Shown in pieces: positions 1 to 7,239 of a stretch of 22,843 nt of DNA. Position numbers and translations under genes: made by a program. The notes under the pieces are model-generated. The model did no database searches and was not told the DNA's origin. It saw only the letters and a list, made by a program, of their open reading frames with translations. Positions within the stretch are counted from its first letter, which is position 1; the number at the start of each line of letters is the position of its first letter. This DNA comes from Podochytrium sp. JEL0797 (taxonomy: Eukaryota > Chytridiomycota > Chytridiomycetes > Chytridiales > Chytriomycetaceae): the NCBI GenBank assembly GCA_027596195.1, contig JADGJG010000355.1, positions 1-22,843 of the forward strand, in the 5' to 3' direction.

Positions 1-13
1 TTTTTTGTGTTTT

Positions 14-34
14 CCCCCCCCCCCCCCCCCCCCC
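14..34. repeat. Poly-C run at the left edge
   Basis: An uninterrupted run of 21 C lies almost at the window start, preceded by a T-rich stretch. Together with the G-homopolymer at the right edge it looks like an artefact at a contig end: poly-G read tails would appear as C on this strand. It is not a telomere-type repeat because there is no unit beyond a single base. Confidence 0.8.
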
Positions 35-127
35 ATTTCTCTTAAAAAACCCGGGATAGAAACACATGCAGCTTCGACTGTTCGTTCGACTTCGCGTTTT
101 CGGAGAAGTTATCACTAGCACGCAGGC

Positions 128-133
128 CACGTG
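128..133. promoter_or_regulatory. Palindromic E-box CACGTG upstream of the ADP/ATP carrier
   Basis: A perfect CACGTG palindrome lies about 100 nt before the carrier start codon. This is the core bound by fungal bHLH regulators such as Cbf1. Only the motif is seen; binding and function are inferred from position. Confidence 0.3.
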
Positions 134-234
134 ATGGATTCGGGAAATTTCGGATCAGGTTCCGGCACGTTTTTCTTTTTGGGAGCGAAGACAATGAGCT
201 GTTTTTTTTCTCCCTCGAAACCCCGAAACTTGAA

Positions 235-1538
235 ATGGCTGCCCCCAAACAGAAGGATTCGTTTTACGTTGCCCTCGCCAAGGACTTTGCCGCCGGTGGT
301 GTCTCTGGAGCCGTGTCCAAGACCATCACTGCCCCTATCGAGCGTGTGAAGCTGGTTATTCAGACGCAGGTCAGTTTCTTTTTTGTTCTCATGGGTTGAG
401 ACCGACCTAACGGTTTTCGTTTTTTTTCTTTAGGACGCCAACCCCAAGGTACTCCTCTCGCTGCTGCGCTCGTCTCTGTCGTAGGGCCCGATGCCGCTGG
501 CTCCCTTCGGGGGGCCGGTTGGCGGATGGTTTCTCAACGATGGTCGCGGGTTTGATCAAAAGTGAAAATTACTAACGACGCCGCCTATCAAAACAGATCA
601 TCTCCGGAGAGGTCCCAAGATACACTGGTAATGTTGCTCGATTCGAAACCCCACGCTATCAAGTATTGTGCTGACCTCCATTGTTGTCCAAAAATAGGTA
701 TCGGCAACGCCTTCACCCGTATCGCCCGCGAGCAGGGAATGGCCGCCTTCTGGCGTGGTAACTTCACCAACTGTGTCCGTTACTTCCCGACCCAGGCCAT
801 CAACTTGGCGTCCAAGGACTTTTTCAAGGGCATGTTCCCCAAGTACAACCCCAAGACTGAGTTCTGGCCCTTCTTTGGAGCCAACATGGCCTCTGGTGGT
901 GCTGCAGGAGCTTTCTCGTTGTCCTTCGTTTACCCATTGGACTATGCTCGTACTCGTCTTGCCTCTGGTTTGTTTGTTTTTCTCTTTTTCATTGTCTTAT
1001 CATTTAGAAAAATTTTCTAATCGCGCCTCACACCATCACTGCCTCTTCGCTTTGATCAGATGTCGGCTCTGGAAAGCGTCAGTTCACTGGTCTCTGGGAC
1101 TGTCTCGTCAAGACCTCCAAGGGCCCCAAGGGATTCTTGTCTCTGTACCAAGGATTCGGAATCTCCGTGGCCGGTATCATTCCCTACCGTGGAGTTCAGT
1201 TTGGTTTGAACGACACCATCAAGGGTCTCAACCCATGGGACAAGGACGTTACCTTTATCGGAATCGCCTCCAAGTGGGCCGGAGCTCAGTTCTCTGTCAT
1301 CATGTCTGGATACGTCACTTACCCCTTTGACACTGTCCGTCGTCGTCTCCAGATGCAGGCCGAGAAGCCCGTCAACGAGCGTTTGTACAAGGGTGCCGTG
1401 CACTGTTTCAACAAGATTGTTGCCGAGGAGGGATCCAAGGCGCTGTTCAAGGGTGCTGGTGCCAACGTGTTGCGTGGAACCGGAGCCGCGTTGGTTCTTG
1501 TGTTGTACGGAGAGATCCAGGCCTACATGAAGAAGTAA
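235..1538 (+). CDS. Mitochondrial ADP/ATP carrier (SLC25 family), variant signature
   Basis: Six-span inner-membrane carrier that exchanges cytosolic ADP for matrix ATP. Exons 235-369, 434-448, 597-627, 698-967 and 1060-1538 join in frame to 309 aa, the usual family length. Three repeats are visible, with the Px[D/E]xx[R/K] motifs APIERVK, YPLDYAR and YPFDTVR, plus conserved stretches such as [13 protein letters not shown] and SNVLRG-like ANVLRG near the end. The oddity is at residues 244-249, where the ADP/ATP-carrier hallmark RRRMMM reads RRRLQM. Exon 2 is a 15-nt micro-exon (DANPK). The 148-nt intron before exon 3 holds a perfect TACTAAC branch site and a strong hairpin. Family assignment is firm; whether the variant keeps strict ADP/ATP specificity is open. 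The start ATG is the first in frame and gives the expected N-terminus. Confidence 0.93.
493..523 (+). other. UUCG-capped hairpin inside an intron of the carrier gene
   Basis: In the 449-596 intron, GGCTCCC (499-505) pairs with GGGGGCC (510-516) around the loop TTCG, closed by C-G, the extra-stable cUUCGg form. The stem continues outward, 493-498 with 517-523, with one bulged T at 520 and two G-U pairs, giving about 13 bp. No snoRNA boxes are evident. It could aid splice-site pairing across this longer intron or be a small structured RNA. Confidence 0.55.
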
Positions 1539-1761
1539 ATTGGAAAAAGAAGAGGTTGGGGATTCCGCGAGTGTTTCCCTTTCTGTTTTTTTTCCAGTTC
1601 TTTTTTTTGTTTTGGTAGTTATTTTGTTGTTTGCGGTCGCTGCAAGAGTGATAATAAAAGGCAGCAGAAAAAGAAGAAGTGTTATTGTGGGTGGGATGAG
1701 GGCGGGATAGAATGATGGTTTTGTTTTTCTTCTGCAACCCCGCATTCCATCGGACTCGCCA

Positions 1762-2924
1762 ATGATCTCGTCCTCGAACTCGCCCGTGGGTCCTAAGAGC
1801 CCCTACACAGCCGGGGCGGCATATTCCATCACCGGAATCGACCAGCGATACAACCGCACGTTCGCGGTGCCTGTGCTGTTTTACAATTCCGACTTTCTCA
1901 TCATCGACAAGGTGAAGCTGCTCTTCCCATTCGTTCAAGTGCTGATTCTCCCTTCCAGCCATTTGACGTTCGAATCGACGGGCCGACAGACTCGTCACCA
2001 ACGATCGAGGCACTGCTCACCATGGCGTTTGCGCAACACGCGGGACAGCTGCGACTGGTGCACCAGGTGCCTTGTCTGTTCTGGCTTAGTTCTGTCTCCT
2101 TTCGATGCTTACCGTATTCCTTAGTTGGACTGCTGCACCAGCGGAGTCCACGTCTGGGGCCTCACGAAAGCCGCAGCGCGTAACGCCGGGAAGCTGTTTG
2201 AGCAACGCAAAGTAAGCAAGCGCTACTCGGCCCTCGTTGTCGGCCACGTCAAAACAGACGTATTCGCCATCGACGCTCCGATTGCCCACTTGCCTAATGA
2301 CGAAAAGAACCGCATGTGTATCGGCTCTACAGAGAATCCTGGGCGAAGCGCCCGAACAGACGGGAGGGTCGTGAGGAGGGGGTATGCTCGTTTCGAAGGG
2401 TCCGAACGCGTGCAGAAAGCTACGCTCGTCGAGTTGAAACCGGAATCTGGTCGAAGGCATCAGCTTGTGAGTTGTTGACTGTGTGCCAAGCTTATTTCTG
2501 CTTATGGGGGGTCCTGATGCGGTTTTACAGCGGGTTCATATGGCGCATATTGGGCATCCAATCATTGGCGATTACCTTTACGAACGGCCTCTGTTTACGG
2601 CTGAATCTCCTCGAACTATGCTTCATGCACACACGCTGAATCTTCCGCTAAAGGAGGGAGAAATTCGAGTGGTGCGGTGATTTTTTATTTCTCGGACACG
2701 CGACGCGAGAATACGAATCTAACCAGCACGCTCCCGCGAATTCCACGAAACAGGAAGCTCCTGATCCTCTGCCGTCGTATTTGATACCCAAAGAAGAAGT
2801 GACTGAGGAAATGAAGGCTGCGGCGGAAAGGGAAGACAATGTTTCACAAACATGGATGCGGTATGGATTGGAAGGAAGGGAAGTGCTGTACGATGGCAAT
2901 GGAGAAATAATCGAATATGAATGA
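1762..2924 (+). CDS. RluA-family RNA pseudouridine synthase, RPUSD1-like
   Basis: Isomerises uridine to pseudouridine in RNA. Exons 1762-1911, 1959-2066, 2125-2466, 2531-2671 and 2727-2924 give 312 aa. The catalytic motif is HQLDCCTSG (Asp88), split by an intron after HQ. HQLD rather than HRLD is what I recall for animal RPUSD1. Other RluA landmarks follow: the KRY stretch after KVS, SGRRHQLRVHMAHIGHPIIGD (spliced at HQL/RVH) and MLHAHTL. The last intron needs a choice: donor 2672 or 2669, acceptor 2726; both keep frame and add a 66-codon tail. Relics of a second copy lie at 5463-5580 and 6910-7060, so this is the surviving copy in the window. The RNA target cannot be told from sequence. Confidence 0.85.
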
Positions 2925-3047
2925 ATTTGTAAATTGCGGAAACGCTGAATTCCCCAGCGCAGAAATGTTATTCCTTCACCGATCTCTTCAACATTGTGTC
3001 CAACGCGTAAAAGGACAAATAACCTATGCGTTTATTGTACTTGAAAG

Positions 3048-3115
3048 CTAAAACCCGGCTTGTCTGAGGGCGTTGCTCGCCAATTCATCGGTGTCCGAAT
3101 TGAATCTCATACCAA
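3048..3115 (-). pseudogene. Relic of the 3' end of an RNase H gene
   Basis: Reading the minus strand, the last codons give DTDELASNALRQAGF followed by TAG. This matches the end of the larger RNase H relic at 5672-6168 (EADALASRALREDGF), whose D-x-L-A-x-x-A-L pattern is the usual C-terminal active-site region of RNase H1. Nothing of the rest of the domain remains; homology stops where the RBBP9 relic begins. It is a truncated remnant. Confidence 0.6.
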
Positions 3116-3124
3116 AATTTATCC

Positions 3125-3460
3125 ATCGAATATTACTCCAGACACGACATTTAGCTGCCGCATATTCGCGATAACTGCGACTCGGAATCCGTCCTGGTGG
3201 GCCACAGTTCGGGCGCGGCAGCCGCGTTGCGTTTTGCCGTGGCAAACAAACTGCGCGGATTGGTCTTGGTTGCTGCCTATGACGATGCCATGGGCGACGA
3301 CTGCGAACAATATTCGGGGGATTTCCATGGACCGTTTGACTGGCAAAAGATTCAGGACAACTGCGGGTCCATTGTGCAGTTTGCCAACCCAATTCTTTTT
3401 TTATTAAAAGAATATAAAGAGGACCCGCGCGGGGACCACTTTTTCAACCTGCCGTTTCTC
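3125..3460 (+). pseudogene. 5'-truncated RBBP9-like hydrolase pseudogene
   Basis: Near-identical to the second exon of the intact hydrolase gene at 6280-6885, beginning just inside that gene's intron 3' end (ATTACTCCAG). The first exon is absent. The conserved Trp codon of the DIWLP segment has become TAG, six bases are missing a little further on, and about 70 bases covering the DSLVP acid region are replaced by a 27-base A/T-rich stretch. GHSSG and GDHFF are still readable. Loss of the 5' half, a nonsense codon and loss of the catalytic Asp region make it non-functional. Confidence 0.85.
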
Positions 3461-3580
3461 GTATCCTTCCTATCACATCTTCTCTTTCTTTATCTATTCT
3501 TTCCTTTTCATTAGGAAGTTAGTTATATTACTCATTTTGAAAGAGATGACGAGCAAAAAAAACTTCGCCAAAAGACACGA

Positions 3581-4147
3581 ATGTCGCTGTTCGGCCTCCT
3601 CTCCCTCACCATCCTCACGTGTGAAATCCTGGTCTACCTCGGGTCGCTGATCAACCCTAGCTTCCTTCCGGCCCACCAACGCCGCACGATGGTCAAGTCG
3701 CTGAGAAACATTGGCAAGCTCAAGGAAGCGCAGTTTGCGGCGATCGCCTCTGGGGCCGTGATCGGAATGCTTTTTCTCGAGAGCACACTTGCCATCGTGA
3801 GAATCTGGAACGAGTTTGACGAGAGAACCTTCTTGGAGCGCGAGAATCCCCTCTATCGTGAGTATTGGTGCGTCTTTTACAAACGAATGACTCACAACCA
3901 ACAGAGCTCAGAGTTGCCCGCGCCGAGAAGCATTTCATCACGAGTGCATTCACCATGATGATGGCAATGTAAGTTTTGTTTTGCAAATCGATGCGTGAAT
4001 GTTCTTATTGAACCCGAACACACCGTCACACACAGCGTCGTCTTCATGCGTCTCCGTGAAAAAAACAACTACGTCAAGCTTTTGGAGAAGTACGAGTCGA
4101 AGCCGGAGGGTGAGGCTCCTGAGGCAGCCAGCAAAAAGGACAAGTGA
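3581..4147 (+). CDS. BAP31/Yet-type ER membrane protein
   Basis: Exons 3581-3857, 3905-3968 and 4036-4147 give 150 aa. The N-terminus MSLFGLLSLTILTCEILVYL, a second hydrophobic stretch around 50-70 (AAIASGAVIGMLFLEST) and a third near 105-125 (FITSAFTMMMAIVVFMRL) match the three-span layout of BAP31/BAP29 and yeast Yet1/Yet3. The tail ends in KKDK, a di-lysine-type ER retrieval signal. It is shorter than animal BAP31 because the long cytosolic coiled coil is reduced to about 25 residues. In the family these proteins act in ER export and quality control of membrane proteins. The genes on either side give no functional clue. Assignment rests on pattern and membrane layout. Confidence 0.7.
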
Positions 4148-4278
4148 ACGCTCCAACGCGAACCGCGAAACGCGAAATAAATTTGACTATGTATCTTCAT
4201 TCTTCGCTCTTCTTCCTTACTTTTTTTTCGTTCTTGTTATCAACTTCAAAAAAAAAGAAATCAAAAAAAAACAACACC

Positions 4279-5415
4279 ATGAGTCATACCGTCGAACGCC
4301 TGACAACAATCGGCAGCGCCTTGTTCGTTTTTGTGGCGACCGCAGCCCATTTGTCTTACTTCTTCGTGCATTGGAAGCCCTTGGTTTCGTGCGGTGGTTC
4401 CGCATTCTCGCTGTCACCGCCCCCCTTAAACTCGTTTCCCGACCCGTTTCTCCGCACCAACCTCCCCTTGATTGGCGGGTTTATCGATACTCAGCTCTGC
4501 GTGGTTACGCAAGCGTTTTCGGAGGTAACCAACAGTCAGATTATGGGCTTGGTCATTTCGATCGCGATGCCCATTTGGGCGTTGGTTGCTGTCGAGAGTT
4601 CACGCGGAAGCTCCCGAGGTCCCTGTGGCTCATTCAGCCTGATCGGAACGCTTTCACAATCGATGGTGAGTAATTCTCTTTTCGATAAAGTATTGTTTTC
4701 TCTGACCCCCGACCAGGGAATCTCCTTGACCATCCCGCTGTTGTGGCTCCCGTCCTTTGCGTGGGCGCAATCCTCTATCGCTGCCAGACAAGCCAAGAAC
4801 TTCAGCTCGGTCGCGCTCGGCTCGAAAGATGAGCTCACGCGAATGGGCGTCGCACTTGCCGCATTCGCGATGGTGACTCTCCTCCTGAACCCTGTGGGAG
4901 CTTCCCCCGACTTCTTCCATACTATTATTGCGGCTTTCCAATATGGACCGACGCTGTTGCCACTCTGTTGGGCGCTGCCAAAGAAGCCTTCCACGACCAT
5001 CCCAGAAGCCGACGCGTCGTCGCAAGTCGCCATCAAGATTTTTTCTGCCATCGGCATCGTTAGCGCTGCACAATATGTCGGTGGATTCGTGTTCCCGCTG
5101 ATTTTCCAACAAGACTCTGTGCAAATGACGCTACCGCAACTGTTGTTTTTCGTGATCACGAAGCCGACTGAACATGGGGTGCTCATGAGCTGGTTTTTGT
5201 TGGGGGAGTGGTTTTCTTGTATCATGTCCATGTGCATTTTTGTGGGAGGTGAGGCGAACGTGTTGCAGGGGCGTGTTGGGTTTTCGATTTGGAAATATTT
5301 GTTGATTGGCTTGGTCGTTGGAAATGGGGCGAGTTTGATGGTGTTTGCCGCGTGGAGAGAGAGAAAATTGATGGACACGATGAAGCGTGCTATGGCAGGC
5401 GCGAAGCGCGAGTGA
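4279..5415 (+). CDS. Unrecognised polytopic membrane protein (about 8 spans)
   Basis: ATG at 4279 follows an A-rich leader. A 51-nt intron at 4666-4716 (GTGAGT..CCAG) is a multiple of three, so the unspliced frame also stays open; spliced length is 361 aa. Hydrophobic segments lie near residues 8-30, 90-110, 130-146, 165-185, 190-215, 232-258, 268-310 and 320-345, joined by short loops, with a basic C-terminus ending in KRE. No transporter or enzyme signature is recognised. A terpene-cyclase-like or transporter-like multi-span protein is possible but not supported. The gene starts 131 bp after the BAP31-like gene on the same strand. Confidence 0.7.
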   Translation: MSHTVERLTTIGSALFVFVATAAHLSYFFVHWKPLVSCGGSAFSLSPPPLNSFPDPFLRTNLPLIGGFIDTQLCVVTQAFSEVTNSQIMGLVISIAMPIWALVAVESSRGSSRGPCGSFSLIGTLSQSMVSNSLFDKVLFSLTPDQGISLTIPLLWLPSFAWAQSSIAARQAKNFSSVALGSKDELTRMGVALAAFAMVTLLLNPVGASPDFFHTIIAAFQYGPTLLPLCWALPKKPSTTIPEADASSQVAIKIFSAIGIVSAAQYVGGFVFPLIFQQDSVQMTLPQLLFFVITKPTEHGVLMSWFLLGEWFSCIMSMCIFVGGEANVLQGRVGFSIWKYLLIGLVVGNGASLMVFAAWRERKLMDTMKRAMAGAKRE

Positions 5416-5462
5416 CATTCTGTGATTAATAAATGGTTCTTGGTTTCTCTTTGTTTTTGCTT

Positions 5463-5580
5463 GCCATCGGACGCCGAATAACGATCACATCCTCAAACTC
5501 GCCCGTGTATCCTGAAACCCTCTCTAGAGTCGTCCAGCGATACTACCGCACGTTCGCGGCGCCTGTGAGGCTTTAACGCG
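5463..5580 (+). pseudogene. 5' relic of the pseudouridine synthase gene
   Basis: Aligns by eye with 1744-1884, the start of the intact synthase gene. Shared blocks include CCATCGGAC, AACTCGCCCGTG and CCAGCGATAC, and the CCGCACGTTCGCGG block is nearly unchanged. The initiator ATG reads ACG here, about 25 bases corresponding to the AGAAYSIT region are missing, and similarity stops before the first intron. It cannot start translation as the parent does. Confidence 0.75.
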
Positions 5581-5671
5581 CTCTCGAAATACAGAATTGA
5601 ATTTTCTGGATTATTTCAGCTTTCTTTATATTTATTAACGATTACCCTCTCTTCCCTCTCTCTCCCATTAT

Positions 5672-6168
5672 TTAAAAGCCGTCCTCTCTGAGAGCTCTGC
5701 TGGCCAAAGCATCTGCCTCAGAAGAACGAGCCAAAACGCGATCCTCACACCCCTTTCGTTCGAGAACCAATGAATTCGATCGTCCAATTCGTGGAACAAA
5801 TCACCATTTGCAACAAGCCCTCCGTTCGAGTTTCTCCAGCCATTGCATCGCCACTTCTCAACCCACGAGCACATGGCATCCGCAACATGGAACCATTGGG
5901 ATGCTCCGTATCCATGATTTCTCTGGCGGCTTCCAACGCCATCAAAGCCGCAAATATTTCGGCACGTTTGTTCGTCTGGTGATCATTGTATGGCAACAGT
6001 CCCCATCGTTCGTAATAGGTTCCTGGGATACCTGCCACGCCATATGATGCTCTTGCTCCTGCACGGCCGTTGTTTGCGCAACCCCCATCAGCGTGCAGAA
6101 AGTACAGATCTCTTGCACAATCCCCTGAAGGATCAATATTATCCATGACCCACTCTAGAGGCTGGAGA
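5672..6168 (-). pseudogene. Frameshifted RNase H1-type pseudogene
   Basis: On the minus strand an RNase H fold is readable in pieces. The first frame holds the HADGGCANNG strand (first active-site Asp) and NKRAEIFAALMALE (active-site Glu). A shift near 5910 leads to a second frame with the handle region CSWVEKWRCNGW and NGDLFHELDDRI. A further shift near 5735 leads to SSEADALASRAL ending in TAA at 5672-5674. The expected TDS motif with the third Asp reads GAS. The open frame extends above the ATG at 6144-6146 to a TTGACAG that looks like an intron end at about 6168, but no earlier exon is found; RBBP9 starts just beyond. Two frame breaks and a lost catalytic residue argue for a pseudogene. 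Confidence 0.75.
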
Positions 6169-6279
6169 TAGTCACTGTCAATAGAGAAAGTAGTCGGAAG
6201 AGTTCAAGGAGAGCTCGACATCGTCATAAACACATCCTAACCAATGGGGGGTTTTGTTTTTTTTCGCGACGAAAACGCT

Positions 6280-6885
6280 ATGACGAAAAAGGTTTTGATT
6301 GTTCCCGGCAACGGGTGCGGTGGCGATATCCGGCCATATAACTTCTACGGCTGGGCAGAAGCCGCATTGCAGGACCGCGGATTCGAAGCAGTGCTGCCGG
6401 GTCCGTATGGGATGCCCGATCCGGTTGGGGCGAGGTTCGTCAACCATTCCTCATTCTTTTTTGCCAACCATCACTCCAGACGCGACATCTGGCTACCGCA
6501 CATTCGCGATAAAATGGGCTGCGACTCGGAATCCGTCCTCGTGGGCCACAGTTCGGGCGCGGCAGCCGCGTTGCGTTTTGCCGAGGAAAATAAACTGCGC
6601 GGATTGGTGTTGGTTGCTGCCTATGACGACGCCATGGGTGACGACTGCGAACAAGCGTCGGGATATTTCGATGGGCCGTTTGACTGGCAAAAGATTCAGG
6701 ACAACTGCGGGTTCATTGTGCAGTTTGCCGGTGCAAAAGATTCTTTGGTGCCCATCGCAATCCAGAGACGCGTTAGTGCCGCGCTCTCACCAAAGGTTCA
6801 GTACAAAGAGGACCCCCGCGGGGACCACTTTTTCGAACCGCCATTCGACGAATTGATTGCCGCGATTGTTGCCAATACAAAATAA
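6280..6885 (+). CDS. RBBP9-type serine hydrolase (alpha/beta fold)
   Basis: Exons 6280-6434 and 6480-6885 join across a 45-nt intron to exactly 186 aa, the length I recall for human RBBP9. Family landmarks: VLIVPGNG at the N-terminus, GMPDP, DIWLP, the nucleophile elbow GHSSG (Ser76), ASGYF, DNCGFIVQF, DSLVP (Asp139) and GDHFF (His168), a complete catalytic triad. The intron is a multiple of three, so the unspliced frame is open with a 15-residue insert before DIWLP that relatives lack. An in-frame ATG at 6244 would add 12 residues; 6280 fits the family N-terminus better. Physiological substrate unknown. A decayed copy lies at 3125-3460, and the minus-strand RNase H relic sits immediately upstream. 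Confidence 0.88.
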   Translation: MTKKVLIVPGNGCGGDIRPYNFYGWAEAALQDRGFEAVLPGPYGMPDPVGARFVNHSSFFFANHHSRRDIWLPHIRDKMGCDSESVLVGHSSGAAAALRFAEENKLRGLVLVAAYDDAMGDDCEQASGYFDGPFDWQKIQDNCGFIVQFAGAKDSLVPIAIQRRVSAALSPKVQYKEDPRGDHFFEPPFDELIAAIVANTK

Positions 6886-6909
6886 AAGGAATTAAAGAAA
6901 GACATACAC

Positions 6910-7060
6910 GACAAGAACCCGTATGGGTGTCAGCTCTGCAGAAAATCGAGGCGGAATGCTCGAATAGACGGAATTGGAGAGGGGGTATGCTCGTTTCGAC
7001 GCGTGTTGAAGTGTCTTCAGGCACACACGCTCCATGGAGGGGAAATTCGAAATCGGAGTA
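6910..7060 (+). pseudogene. 3' relic of the pseudouridine synthase gene
   Basis: Two blocks match the intact synthase. 6912-7005 matches 2301-2400 (the shared run GGGGGTATGCTCGTTTCGA is exact), and 7008-7055 matches 2611-2670 (GGCACACACGCT beside GCACACACGCT, then GGGGAAATTCGA). The roughly 200 bases between them in the parent, including the HQLRVH region, are missing. It lies 3' of the intact hydrolase gene, not next to the 5' relic. Confidence 0.75.
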
Positions 7061-7169
7061 CAGGGTTTTCTAAACAATCTATCAATATTATATACCTTAT
7101 TCTGATTCGAAGGTCTGGTTTTTTTGCCCTCATCCCGCCGACTTTTCTAGCTGTCAAATTTCTCCGAAA

Positions 7170-7200
7170 GAAGTGGTTTCACAGAAACCGTCACAACTTC
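7170..7200 (+). other. Hairpin upstream of the transcription-factor start
   Basis: GGTTTC (7175-7180) and GAAACC (7184-7189) form a 6-bp stem with a 3-nt loop, flanked by GAAGT and ACTTC that can pair across a 6-nt bulge. It lies 40-70 nt before the proposed ATG at 7240 and would sit in the 5' leader if transcribed. Confidence 0.25.
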
Positions 7201-7239
7201 CAAGAGCCTGCCCCAGTGAAGCCTGTACTCGACAAAAAA

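Noticed and set aside
1056..1745. Long minus-strand ORF opposite the carrier gene
   Set aside because: It is the antisense shadow of exon 5 with no family-like sequence.
3197..3514. Functional short RBBP9-like protein from the first copy
   Set aside because: Lacks the N-terminal half, has TAG in the DIWLP segment and lost the catalytic Asp region.
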